Source: Acidobacteriota bacterium
GTDB lineage: Bacteria; Acidobacteriota; Thermoanaerobaculia; Multivoradales; SZUA-115
Assembly (NCBI GenBank): GCA_024277255.1
Contig: JAJRVQ010000179.1
Span: forward strand, 30,436-94,435
DNA: 64,000 nt
Direction: 5' to 3'
Part shown: positions 15,077 through 23,954 of the stretch, in pieces
How positions within the stretch are numbered: the stretch's first letter is position 1
How the letters are laid out: each line of letters starts with the position of its first letter
Notes under the pieces: model-generated
What the model saw: only the letters and a program-made list of their open reading frames with translations
Databases searched by the model: none
Told to the model about the DNA's origin: nothing
Position numbers and translations under genes: made by a program

Positions 15077-16689
15077 GTATCTCCGGCAATCTCGAAGACG
15101 TCTCGGGCTCCGACGTCATGCAGTTCATCCATCTGGGCCGGCGAACCGGCACGCTGGTCTTGCAGCAGGGCAAGAAGCGGGCGATGGTGGGCTTCTATCG
15201 GGGCAAGTTGATCAGCGCCAGGCGGGATGAGCAGCCGCTGGTGGGAGACTTGTTGGTGCGTCGGGGAGTGCTCGATCCGGAGCGGCTGCAGCGCGCGATT
15301 CGGTTGCAACGTGACGGAGCGGAAAATCGCTCTCTCGGCCAGATTCTACTCGCCCGAGGTGATGTCGATGCCGAGGCTCTGCGCGACGCGGTTTTCGACC
15401 AAATCAAACAGACGATCAACGAGATCGTGCAATGGGACGACGGCAGGTTCGAGTTTGTGGTGGACGACCTGCGGCCGGTGGACGACATTTCGCTCTACCC
15501 CGGCGATGTGCTCGAAAACTCGGATCTCAATACCCAGATGGTCCTGATGGAAGCGGCACGCATCTTTGACGAACGCAACCGGCGCGGTTCGGTGAGCGTC
15601 TCGCCGGTAGGCGAGGCGGCGCTGCTCGCCAGGCCATCCACCATGCGAATGCCGATGAGTGGCTCGGGGACGGCAGTGCTGGAGCCGTTGGTGGCCACTG
15701 CCAGCGCTCTCAGCGCGGCGCCGGCGGAATTAGAGAGGGTCGAGGGCAAGGCGCCCTTTCAACTGACCGGCGATCGGGTTGCCACGGAGATCGCCGAGGT
15801 GCGCGTAGTGACCCTCGACGAGGTCTTCTTCGCTCGCTGTCGCGAGGCGCTGCGCTGGCTCGGCGCTCCTGTTTGTCGGGTAGAACCGCAGTATGCCGGG
15901 GCGGTCGCCGAGGATCGCGCACCGGTCGTGTTGTTCGACTTGCGGCCTGCGGATCGCCGGGTCTCCGATCTGCGTGCCGTCTGTCGCGCATGTCCTGAGT
16001 TCCCGGTCGTCGCTTTGGTCGATGAGGGCTTCCCGCTGGGGGAGGCCTACGGTGCGGGTGCTGTGGCGGCCTTGCCGGCGGACCCGGAGGCGGTGACCGC
16101 TTGCGTCGGCAACCTACTGCACAACTTGCTCGCCGCGCGCGCCAAGCGTCCGATGTCGCAGGTGACGGACAATGAGGCCATGTCGCGGCTGCGCCGGGTT
16201 TTTGGCGACCTGAGGTCTGGATTGATCTCGGCGACGGTGGCGCTCAACTTGATGCACATCATCTCGGAGTCGGTCGAGCGGGCGGTCCTGTTCTTGGTGC
16301 GGCGCAACTGTCTGGCGGCGCTCGGTGCCTTCGGAGAGGCGGCGGGTGGTCGCCCTCTGGCGGAGCTGACGCGCAATTTGCGCATCCAGCTCGACGACGA
16401 TAGCGGGCTGAGTCTGTGCGTGCGAACGGGCGAGGCGCGCTCGTTCAGCTTCGATGAGGTCCGCTTGCCGGCCGGTTTCGCCAAGACGCTGGGGAGGCCT
16501 CGCACCGGCCAGTCGGTCATCTTCCCGATCCTCGGGACGCAGCGGGTGATCGCCGCGATCTACGCCGACAATGGTGGCAGCGCAGAGGCGATCGAGGATA
16601 TCGAGATTCTGGAGTTGGCGGCGGCGCAGGTGGGGATGGCCTTCGAGAATGAGCTCTTGCGCCATCAGCTCGCGGAGTCGGACTCGTAG
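15073..16689 (+). CDS. DUF4388 (PATAN) / degenerate receiver / GAF protein
   Basis: Three-part cytoplasmic protein of 538 residues. Residues 1-165 match the DUF4388/PATAN layout (ISGNLEDVSGSDVMQFIHLGRRTGTLVLQ, then the helical GDLLVRRGVLDPERLQRAIRLQ), common in regulators of gliding, pili and exopolysaccharide. Residues about 240-355 resemble a receiver: VVLFDLRPADRRVSDL keeps an Asp at the acceptor position. The Lys-Pro of true receivers is replaced by ALPADPE, and the acidic pair is not obvious, so it is probably a pseudo-receiver. Residues about 375-535 are GAF-like, ending IEDIEILELAAAQVGMAFEN. It is coupled to the preceding GAF gene. Exact role unknown. Confidence 0.8.
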   Translation: MSISGNLEDVSGSDVMQFIHLGRRTGTLVLQQGKKRAMVGFYRGKLISARRDEQPLVGDLLVRRGVLDPERLQRAIRLQRDGAENRSLGQILLARGDVDAEALRDAVFDQIKQTINEIVQWDDGRFEFVVDDLRPVDDISLYPGDVLENSDLNTQMVLMEAARIFDERNRRGSVSVSPVGEAALLARPSTMRMPMSGSGTAVLEPLVATASALSAAPAELERVEGKAPFQLTGDRVATEIAEVRVVTLDEVFFARCREALRWLGAPVCRVEPQYAGAVAEDRAPVVLFDLRPADRRVSDLRAVCRACPEFPVVALVDEGFPLGEAYGAGAVAALPADPEAVTACVGNLLHNLLAARAKRPMSQVTDNEAMSRLRRVFGDLRSGLISATVALNLMHIISESVERAVLFLVRRNCLAALGAFGEAAGGRPLAELTRNLRIQLDDDSGLSLCVRTGEARSFSFDEVRLPAGFAKTLGRPRTGQSVIFPILGTQRVIAAIYADNGGSAEAIEDIEILELAAAQVGMAFENELLRHQLAESDS

Positions 16690-16704
16690 ACCAGCCTTCG
16701 CCGA

Positions 16705-16724
16705 GCGGGGCTCCTCGTCCCCGC
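16705..16724 (+). terminator. Hairpin after the DUF4388 gene
   Basis: GCGGGG-CTCCTCGT-CCCCGC, a 6-bp GC stem with an 8-nt loop, starts 15 bp after the stop at 16689. There is no T-tract, so it is at best a weak intrinsic terminator. Confidence 0.35.
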
Positions 16725-16778
16725 GGCACTCCCCGGTCGCCCGCGTGGGCAAGATGATTGCATCGGGTAGCATGTCTT

Positions 16779-19421
16779 ATGGGTCGCTCTGCACTGCCTC
16801 AGTTTTTGTTCCTCTTCTTGACTCTGGTTTTTGTGGTGGTTGCTCTGCCGGTGGCGGCGGAGGAGACGGTGGATCCGGCTCTCTGGCCGGAGGCGCAGCG
16901 GTCCTTTTTTCAGGACGGTCCTGGGTGGTTGCTCAGCACGGCGCAGCGGACGCGGCTTTTGGGGTTGGATGAGGCTGGGCGGCAGGCTTTTGTCGAGGAG
17001 TTTCTGGCTGCCGATCCGATTCCTGAGACGGCGGAGAATGAGCTGGTGGAGGGGATTCGCCGGCGTACTTTGCTGGCTCGCGGTTCCTATCTCTCGCCTA
17101 GCGATGTGCGGTATCGGTTGCTTTTCATCAGCGGGGAGCCGACTTCTCGGCAGCGGATTGACTGTGGTTTGGCTTTCAAGCCGTTGGAGATTTGGCGTTA
17201 CTCGCCTGCCGGGTTGGCCGGCCGGCGAGCCATAGAGGCTCAGCGGGTGCTCGATCCGGAGGTGCGCCGGGAGGTGGCGGAAAAGGGTAAGCGGGGTCGG
17301 CATTTGCCGCCGTGGATCGAGAGTCCTCAGGTGGTGCTGTACCTGCCCAGTCCGGGATCGCCGTATCGGCTTTGGGAGCCTTTCGACTCGAAACGGGCGC
17401 TCTATTCCTCGGAGATGGAGTACTACTTGCGGCAGTCGCAGGAGATTTGGAGTACCGGCCGGCGGTTTGATCGACAGGCGTGCAAAGAGGCGGATCTGGT
17501 CGATCGGGCGACGGGGATCGAGGCCTTGTGGGGCTACAGCAAGGAGCGGCCGACGCGCGGGGCGATCGGTACTTTCGTCGCTCCGCCTGGCGATCTGGCG
17601 GCCTGGGCGCGGGAGGCGGCGGCGACGGTGGTGCCGGAGGCGAAGGCGGCCTTGGCGCCGGTGCTCGAAGCCGATGCACTGAGCGTCCACTTTCCTCGCC
17701 AGCGGCGCCAGCGGTTGGTGACTCGTTTCTTGGTGACGCTGCCGCCGGAGATCCGGCTGCAGCAGGACGACAAGGGCAAGTATCGAATCTCGCTGGAAGG
17801 GGTGGTGGAGAGCGAGGGCAAGGTGTTCGAGGACTTCCGGGTGCGTTTCGAGTTGGAGCCGGATGCTCTCGATGCGCCGGTGGCACTGGCCGCGGACCGC
17901 TTGTTGCGCCCTTCGTCCTCCTTCGTCGTCCGCATCAAGGTGCGCGACGAGATCAGTGGAGCCTTGGGGTATTTGGCGGCGGGCTTTGAGGTGCCGCGTC
18001 AGCCCCGCGAGGAGGACGCGGAGAGTGCCCTTACCGCACTGGTGGGTGAAGTCGACGACGAGCCCGCCATCGCCGCGGGCCCCGACGCCTTGCTCCTGGT
18101 TCCGGTGCCGGAGGGCGAGGTGACGCTGGGGCTTTTCCGCGCCGAGGCGCTGGTCAGCGGCAAGCGCATCGCCAAGGTGATCTTTTTGGTCGACGGTGTC
18201 CAGCAGTTGACCCGGGCTCGGCCGCCCTTCACCGCCGAAGTCCGGCTCGCCGAACGGCCACGGGAACAGGTGGTGCGCGCCGAAGGGTATGACTCCGCGG
18301 GCGAACTGGTGGCCGCGGACGAACTGATCCTCAACCAACCGCGCGGCGCCTTTCGGGTCCGCATCGTGGAGCCCGCGCCGGGCGAGGAGGCGGTGGGTGA
18401 AGTGCCGGTGCGGGCCGAAATCGTGGTGCCGGAAGAACGTCACATCAAAGAGGTGGAGATTCGACTCGACGGCGAAACCGTGGCCACGCTCAGCCGGCCG
18501 CCTTGGACGACCACGCTGCAGGTACCGGCTAGCTCGGAGTTCAGTTACCTGACCGTGGTGGCGCGGCTCGACGATGATCGGTGGAGCGAAGCGGTGCGAG
18601 TTCTCAACTCGGCCAACGAACTCGAAGAGCTCAACGTCCGCTTGGTGGAGCTGTATACGACGGTGACCGATCGTGCCAACCGGCTGGTGCGAGGGTTGGT
18701 CGAGGACGACTTCGAGATCTACGAGCAGGGGATCCGCCAGCAGATCACCAAGTTCGAGCTGGTCGAGAATCTGCCGTTGACCGTCGGCGTGACGATCGAC
18801 ACCTCCGGTTCGATGACCTCCTCCCTGGTCGAGGCACAGCACGCCGGACAGGCTTTTCTCTCCAACGTTCTAACTTCGCGAGATCGCTGTCTTGTGGTCG
18901 GTTTTTCAGGTAAGCCGATCCTCCGCATGGCGCCGACCAGCGATGTCGAAGGTTGCTTGTTGGGGCTCGAAGGTCTGATCGCTGAAGGGTGGACGGCGCT
19001 CCATGATGCGGTGGTGACCAGCCTCTACCACATGCGTGAATTGACCGGCCAACGGGCCTTGGTCTTGCTCTCGGACGGCGATGACACGGTGAGTTCCGTC
19101 GATTTCGCCGATGCTCTTGAATACGCCCGCCGTAGTGGGGTGGTGATCTTCACCATCGGCTTGGACGTGTCGGCGCTCTCGTTGGATGTGCGGCGAAAAT
19201 TGGCCCGTTTAGCAACAGAAACGGGGGGTCGTACGTTCTATATTCACAGCGCCGATGAATTGACCGGCGTGTACGGCGAGATTGAACGCGAGTTGCGCAG
19301 TCGATATCTTGTCGCTTACAGCCCTCAAAGCGGGGGCAGCCAAGGCGAATTCCGCGAGGTCGAGGTCAAGACCAAGCGGCGTGGCCTCAAAGTTCGCACC
19401 ATTCGCGGTTACTATCCATAG
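16779..19421 (+). CDS. Secreted GWxTD-domain / von Willebrand factor A protein
   Basis: Exported protein of about 880 residues. The ATG at 16779 (rather than the track's TTG at 16758) gives a classic signal peptide: MGRSALPQ, a hydrophobic run, then PVAAEE. Residues about 30-150 are a GWxTD-type domain (GPGWLLSTAQRTRL, RQAFVEEFLAADP, RYRLLFISGEP). The middle is beta-rich with Ig-like segments. The C-terminal VWA domain (about 670-875) has an intact MIDAS start DTSGSM and the VWFA-related lead-in VEDDFEIYEQGIRQQITKF. This GWxTD plus VWFA-related pairing is characteristic of Acidobacteriota. The function is unknown; metal-dependent protein binding at the cell surface or in the periplasm is likely. 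The next gene starts 24 bp downstream. Confidence 0.85.
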   Translation: MGRSALPQFLFLFLTLVFVVVALPVAAEETVDPALWPEAQRSFFQDGPGWLLSTAQRTRLLGLDEAGRQAFVEEFLAADPIPETAENELVEGIRRRTLLARGSYLSPSDVRYRLLFISGEPTSRQRIDCGLAFKPLEIWRYSPAGLAGRRAIEAQRVLDPEVRREVAEKGKRGRHLPPWIESPQVVLYLPSPGSPYRLWEPFDSKRALYSSEMEYYLRQSQEIWSTGRRFDRQACKEADLVDRATGIEALWGYSKERPTRGAIGTFVAPPGDLAAWAREAAATVVPEAKAALAPVLEADALSVHFPRQRRQRLVTRFLVTLPPEIRLQQDDKGKYRISLEGVVESEGKVFEDFRVRFELEPDALDAPVALAADRLLRPSSSFVVRIKVRDEISGALGYLAAGFEVPRQPREEDAESALTALVGEVDDEPAIAAGPDALLLVPVPEGEVTLGLFRAEALVSGKRIAKVIFLVDGVQQLTRARPPFTAEVRLAERPREQVVRAEGYDSAGELVAADELILNQPRGAFRVRIVEPAPGEEAVGEVPVRAEIVVPEERHIKEVEIRLDGETVATLSRPPWTTTLQVPASSEFSYLTVVARLDDDRWSEAVRVLNSANELEELNVRLVELYTTVTDRANRLVRGLVEDDFEIYEQGIRQQITKFELVENLPLTVGVTIDTSGSMTSSLVEAQHAGQAFLSNVLTSRDRCLVVGFSGKPILRMAPTSDVEGCLLGLEGLIAEGWTALHDAVVTSLYHMRELTGQRALVLLSDGDDTVSSVDFADALEYARRSGVVIFTIGLDVSALSLDVRRKLARLATETGGRTFYIHSADELTGVYGEIERELRSRYLVAYSPQSGGSQGEFREVEVKTKRRGLKVRTIRGYYP

Positions 19422-19445
19422 CTCTAGTCGTAGGTCGCCCACGAG

Positions 19446-20189
19446 ATGAAATTCACCCAGGACCTCAGATCCAGTTTCTGCCCGGGAGTGCTGTGCGCCG
19501 TACTGTGCACCGTACTGGGTACAGGGGCATGGGCGCTGGCCGGCCTTGCCGACTCGGTCCCCGCCGCCAATCCGGGTCGTTTCGAGTTTTCCCAGGTCAA
19601 CCGAAGCTATTCCGACCTGGCGACCGACATCGCTCCGGTCCATCTCTCCGGCATGACCGTTCAGCTGGAGTCGCCCTCGCACGAGCTGACCATCCATGCC
19701 AATGAACTCAAGCTGGTGCCGCGCGAGGACGGCAGCTATCTGGCCGAGCTTTCCCTGCGTTTCTCCGGCCGCGGCGAGCTGCTGGCTGATATCCGTATGG
19801 CGGGTGTTCCATCCCGGCTCGAAGACGAGTTGGTGGTGCCGGAGCAGACGCGGGTTCTGTACTTGCGCGTCCGTTTCGCCCGCGGTGCGCAAGGCTATTT
19901 GGTGACCACCGAGACGATGCCGAAGAGCCTGAGCGTCTCCATCGAGAGCCGAATCGGTAGCAACCTGCTGGCCGTGTGCCGGCAGGTAGGACTGCTGCTG
20001 GGGCTCAACTGCGGCGGCCTGTCGAGAGCCTTCTCCGAAGTCGACCTGCCGCTTCCCGAAGCTGGCGAGACTTACCTGGTCGAGTATTCACAGCTGGGCG
20101 AGGAAGGTAGCCGACAACTCGACGGCTACCTGGGCTTCCCGCAGCGCAACGTCGAGGCGAAGCCGACCGCCGCGGATTCGATCCCGTGA
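19446..20189 (+). CDS. Secreted protein of unknown function
   Basis: A 247-residue protein with an N-terminal signal peptide or anchor (LCAVLCTVLGTGAWALAGL). The mature part is beta-rich, with a segment measuring 'VHLSGMTVQLESPSHELTIH' and several alternating hydrophobic strands. I do not recognise a family. It follows the VWA gene by 24 bp and its stop overlaps the rhomboid start (GTGA), so VWA protein, this protein and rhomboid form one unit. It could be an LptA/LptC-like or lipid-binding beta protein, but nothing in the sequence decides this. Confidence 0.7.
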   Translation: MKFTQDLRSSFCPGVLCAVLCTVLGTGAWALAGLADSVPAANPGRFEFSQVNRSYSDLATDIAPVHLSGMTVQLESPSHELTIHANELKLVPREDGSYLAELSLRFSGRGELLADIRMAGVPSRLEDELVVPEQTRVLYLRVRFARGAQGYLVTTETMPKSLSVSIESRIGSNLLAVCRQVGLLLGLNCGGLSRAFSEVDLPLPEAGETYLVEYSQLGEEGSRQLDGYLGFPQRNVEAKPTAADSIP

Positions 20190-20782
20190 GCCGAGCTCCC
20201 GTCACCAGACTGATCCTGGCCCTGATCGCCGTCGTTTTCGTCCTCGAAGTGCTGCGCGGAGGTTCGACGCAAATCGCTGTCTTGCTGGAGCTTGGAGCCA
20301 ACTACTCGCCACTGGTCCTGGGCAAGGGGCAGTGGTGGCGCTTGCTCACCAGCATGTTCCTCCACATCGGAATCATGCACCTGCTGTTCAACGGCTTCGC
20401 CCTCTTCCAGCTGGGAACCCTCTACGAAAGCTGGACCGGCTCGGCAAAGTTCTCCGCCCTCTATTTCGCCACCGGCCTCGCCGGCTCCTTGGCCAGCACC
20501 CTCTTCCACGGCCTGCGCGGCAGCCCGACGGTCAGCGCCGGTGCCTCCGGCGCCATCTTCGGCCTCCTCGGAGCCCTCATCGCCCTGCTGCTCAAACGCC
20601 GCGACCGACTCCTCCCTCAGGCACGCTCTCTACTCCAGCAGCTCGCTTTCTGGGCCGGTATCAACATCCTCCTCGGCTTCACCGGAATGAGCCTGGACAA
20701 CGCCGCCCATCTGGGCGGATTCCTCAGCGGCCTCGCTCTGGGTTTCTTCGTCAGGCCGATTTGGGAGACATCGACCGACTAG
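20186..20782 (+). CDS. Rhomboid family intramembrane serine protease
   Basis: Six-helix membrane protease of 198 residues, close to the minimal rhomboid size. The catalytic Ser is in the loop SAGASGAIFGLLG, the catalytic His in DNAAHLGGFLSGLALG, and the L1-side motif WWRLLTSMFLHIGIMHLLFN is present. The start is GTG, overlapping the preceding stop as GTGA, indicating translational coupling. The 3' end overlaps the 3' end of the convergent ATPase gene by 32 bp. Possible substrates include the signal-anchored proteins encoded just upstream (inference). Confidence 0.93.
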   Translation: MSRAPVTRLILALIAVVFVLEVLRGGSTQIAVLLELGANYSPLVLGKGQWWRLLTSMFLHIGIMHLLFNGFALFQLGTLYESWTGSAKFSALYFATGLAGSLASTLFHGLRGSPTVSAGASGAIFGLLGALIALLLKRRDRLLPQARSLLQQLAFWAGINILLGFTGMSLDNAAHLGGFLSGLALGFFVRPIWETSTD

Positions 20783-23700
20783 TCGGCGTTTGCTCAGCTT
20801 GCGCACCGGGAATGGATAGCCCCTTGGCGGTGGCGGCGGTGACGATTTGTTCGTGGTCGGGGATCTGGAAGAGGAAGCGGTGGCGCTCTTTCGGCGGCAA
20901 GTCGCGCGTCTTCTTCATCAGGTCGGCGTAGGCGCTCTTCAGGTGAGGAAGGGCCAGCCGCCGGTCGGACAGGTGGTGTTCCGCCAGCCAACTGAGACCA
21001 GTGTAGAGTCGGAATTCGAGGATCTCGCGGCGCTCGACGCTGGCGCACTGCGCGGTTGCTTGGCCCAGCTCCTTGACCGCTTGGGCGATCTCCTCGGTGT
21101 CGCCGGAGATCAGTGCGGCGTCGAGCCAAAACGCGAGGTCCATGGCCGCTTCTTGGGTCGCTCCAGCCTTGGTGTGACCCTCCAGCGCTGGTTTGAGGTG
21201 CTGAATTGCCTGTCCGACCTGGTTCAGGCTCAACAGAATTCGCCCCAGCATCTGTTCGGCGTCGGCGCGTGGCGCGGCATCGGTGAGCAGCGTGAGGTCG
21301 AACAGGGAGTGGCGTGCTTCGCGTAGGGCCTCTGCCGCGAGTTCGAGATGGAGGTAGTTCTCCGCCACCGCCAGCCGGGCGATGGCCTGGCCGACGGCGT
21401 CACCGCCGGCCTGCTCGCGTAGGCTCAGCGCGTGGCGCAGCGGCCGAGAGGCCGCGGCGTGGTCACCGAGCCGCGAGAGGGCCCGGCCGATGCCGAGTTG
21501 GGCGAAGCTGGCCTCGTCCTCATTGCCCAGCTGGATGAAGATCTCACCAGCTTCCCGGTAGGCCTCCAGTGCTTCCATGTAGCGGCCCATCTGGGTTGCC
21601 AGCGCCCCCAAGGCGGAGAGCGAGGCGCCGATCGATTTCGGCGAACCGAGTATGCGACGCTCTGCAAGGGCTCTGCGGTGGAGCTGGAGGCCGTCGTCAA
21701 AGCGCTCTTGGTGGACCGCGATGTTACCCAGGTAGAAGCGACAACTGGCGACCAAGGATCGAGCACCTCGTCCTTCGAGCGCGGTGGTCAACTCTTCGAG
21801 CAGTGTCCTGGCCTCTTCGAGTTGCTGGCGCCGGATGAGAAGTCGGCCGAGTTGCATGGCGAGGACCGCCTCGCTGTTGGCATGGCTGCTCTGGGTGTTC
21901 TCCTGCGCCTCTTGGAGGGCCATGCGAATGGTGTCGGTCGCCTCGGTGAGGTGGCCCTTACGCTCTTCAAGCTCAGCTTTGAGGCTGGCGAAAGCGAGGG
22001 TTCGCTTGGCGTCGTCGTGCGCCATGTCGAGAGCGCGTTCCACCTCGTCGCCATACTCTTGGAGCACTCCAAGTCGGCGCGCCAACGGCAGGAGGTACCA
22101 GAGTAGATCGAGTTCGGTCGCCGGATCGTCTCCACCTTCGCGCAGCCTCTTGGCCTTGGTGGCGAGGGCGTCGAAGAGTTGGCTGGGCGCCACATCGGGA
22201 GCACCCTTCTTCGCCGCGATGATCAGCGGCTGCGTGGCCTCCAGGCTATCGCCGAGGAGGCGGAAAACCCACCAGGGAGCGGATGGTTCAGCCTCGTCGC
22301 CAGCCGCGTTGGTCCGCTGCCAGAGGTACTCGCCGAGCTCTTGGCGCAAGCTGTTGCGAACCTCCTCGCTCAACCCTCGGGCCAGCGCCAGCCCATGCGC
22401 GGGGCAGGGGAAGGCGACTCCGGGGCCCCACGGCGATTTGACCTCGCGCAGCCAGCCGTATTCGACCATCGCTTTGCGCCACTGTTCATGGAGGGGGCCG
22501 GCCGGTTCCGAAGCGGGTGCGGTCGTGGGATTCAGCGCTTGGCTTGGCAGAGGTGTGTCGGCGACGGCGAGTCGGCGCAGCGGGCCAATGCCGCCCAGCC
22601 TGCGTGCCTCGGCTTCGACATGGGAGGTCAGCCGGGACGAGGGAGTGAACCCGGTATCGTCGGCGCCACTGAAAAAGAAGCTGCCGTAGACCTGCCGGAC
22701 CTGTTTCAAGGGAATCAAGCCGGCGAGCCCCTCTTCCAGGGCGAACGGGTTACCGGCGGCGGCGGCGAGGAAGCGCTCCTCCACCTGCTGCGGAAGAGAC
22801 AGGCCGGCGAAGGTGCCACGGCCAAACTCTTCCATCTCCACCGGCATCATCGGTCCGATGTCCAACTGGGGCAATACCCACCAATCTTGCGGCCACGGTG
22901 TCGCTGGCCGGGCGATGAGGATCAGGTGGAAGGCTCCGCTCTCGTCGGCGAGGTCCACCAGATAGTTGAGCGTTTCGAGTTCGCGGGGCGTGGCGGCTTC
23001 GAGGCCGTCGCAAACCACCATCACCGGATCTTCGGGCTTGTTTTCCCGGATGAGTTGGGCGAGCAATTCGCTGGCCATCTGTGGGTCGAGCAGGCGAACC
23101 GGCTGCTGATGCGGATCCAGCAAGGTGGCGATCTCGTGCCGTTCGAGGCCGGCGGGTAGCGCGGCGGCGGTGTTGCGGCGCAGGAGCTGCGCCACCAGCT
23201 GCGAGGCCAGCAACGGTCCGCCGTGGCGAACGGGGCGTGCCGTCGCCCACAGTGGAGCGGTGTCGTGGGTCTCGCGCAGCAGCTGCCACACCAGTCGGGT
23301 CTTGCCGCAACCGAGAACTCCTTGGACGCGCAAGGATTTGGCTCCGCTGGACAAGAGTTGCCGCAGCCTCTTCTCCTGCGCCGGCCGGCGAATGTAGGGT
23401 CGAGAGCTGCGCAGCACGGTCGGGTTGCGCCACGGCGGTGCGGTGATGTCCTCGGTGCCGATCTGGACCAGCGGAATCAGCCGCCCCGAAGGGCTTTCAT
23501 AGATTCCAGCTTCGTGAAAGCGGCGGGGGTGTTCCAGCTGGGTGGTGGAGATGGAGGTCATGGTGATGACCCCGTCGGCACACCGCGGCGGCCGCTCGCG
23601 GATATCGTCGATGGTCGGATCTTCCACCAACTCGGTTTTTCCCGCGACGAGCCGCACGCTGCACGGACAGATCAACGCTTGCGCGGTGGTGCGCTCAGCG

Positions 23701-23933
23701 GAGCGTGAACTGGCTGAGAGCAGCACTCCGGATGCCATGGCCAAAGCGGCGTCAAACGCCGCGGGGTCGCCCGCGGTTGGCGACACGGCGCATTGATGGG
23801 GTGTCGCCCAGTGGACTCCGGGCTTGTCACCGACCGTTTCGCGAAAGGCGGCAATCGCCTGATCACGATTGGTTCCCCAGAAGGTGACCAGGGCGGCCGG
23901 CAGGGAGATTGGAAGTCGGGTCGGGTCAATCAT
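20751..23933 (-). CDS. P-loop ATPase with TPR repeats (AAA/STAND-like), cyclase-homology-like N-terminus
   Basis: Large cytoplasmic protein of 1060 residues. The N-terminal ~190 residues resemble a degenerate nucleotide-cyclase homology domain as found in front of such ATPases (GVLLSASSRSAE and LEHPRRFHEAGIY recall cyclase ends), but catalytic residues cannot be identified. An ATPase domain follows with Walker A VLGCGKTRL (about residue 210) and Walker B-like DPVMVVCDGLE. The second half is a long TPR superhelix (for example LGNIAVHQERFDDGLQLHRRAL, LGALATQMGRYMEALEAYREAG). The layout is that of STAND regulators, in which ligand binding by TPRs triggers oligomerisation; no effector domain is recognised. 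A 17-bp duplication over the start creates an overlapping minicistron. It is convergent with rhomboid. Confidence 0.75.
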   Translation of the reverse strand: MIDPTRLPISLPAALVTFWGTNRDQAIAAFRETVGDKPGVHWATPHQCAVSPTAGDPAAFDAALAMASGVLLSASSRSAERTTAQALICPCSVRLVAGKTELVEDPTIDDIRERPPRCADGVITMTSISTTQLEHPRRFHEAGIYESPSGRLIPLVQIGTEDITAPPWRNPTVLRSSRPYIRRPAQEKRLRQLLSSGAKSLRVQGVLGCGKTRLVWQLLRETHDTAPLWATARPVRHGGPLLASQLVAQLLRRNTAAALPAGLERHEIATLLDPHQQPVRLLDPQMASELLAQLIRENKPEDPVMVVCDGLEAATPRELETLNYLVDLADESGAFHLILIARPATPWPQDWWVLPQLDIGPMMPVEMEEFGRGTFAGLSLPQQVEERFLAAAAGNPFALEEGLAGLIPLKQVRQVYGSFFFSGADDTGFTPSSRLTSHVEAEARRLGGIGPLRRLAVADTPLPSQALNPTTAPASEPAGPLHEQWRKAMVEYGWLREVKSPWGPGVAFPCPAHGLALARGLSEEVRNSLRQELGEYLWQRTNAAGDEAEPSAPWWVFRLLGDSLEATQPLIIAAKKGAPDVAPSQLFDALATKAKRLREGGDDPATELDLLWYLLPLARRLGVLQEYGDEVERALDMAHDDAKRTLAFASLKAELEERKGHLTEATDTIRMALQEAQENTQSSHANSEAVLAMQLGRLLIRRQQLEEARTLLEELTTALEGRGARSLVASCRFYLGNIAVHQERFDDGLQLHRRALAERRILGSPKSIGASLSALGALATQMGRYMEALEAYREAGEIFIQLGNEDEASFAQLGIGRALSRLGDHAAASRPLRHALSLREQAGGDAVGQAIARLAVAENYLHLELAAEALREARHSLFDLTLLTDAAPRADAEQMLGRILLSLNQVGQAIQHLKPALEGHTKAGATQEAAMDLAFWLDAALISGDTEEIAQAVKELGQATAQCASVERREILEFRLYTGLSWLAEHHLSDRRLALPHLKSAYADLMKKTRDLPPKERHRFLFQIPDHEQIVTAATAKGLSIPGAQAEQTPTSRSMSPKSA

Positions 23934-23954
23934 CGCATCGGGTCAATCATCGCC
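23921..23954. repeat. 17-bp tandem duplication across the ATPase start codon
   Basis: TCGGGTCAATCATCGCA (23921-23937) is followed directly by TCGGGTCAATCATCGCC (23938-23954). Each copy contains the ATG-ATT-GAC-CCG start sequence on the minus strand. The upstream ATG (23950) reads MIDPMR then TGA, overlapping the real ATG at 23933 as ATGA. Confidence 0.85.

Noticed and set aside
16665-18842. 725-codon minus-strand ORF
   Set aside because: It lies wholly antisense to the GWxTD-VWA gene and the end of the DUF4388 gene, has low-complexity His/Arg/Gln-rich translation without domains, and is a typical high-GC shadow ORF.
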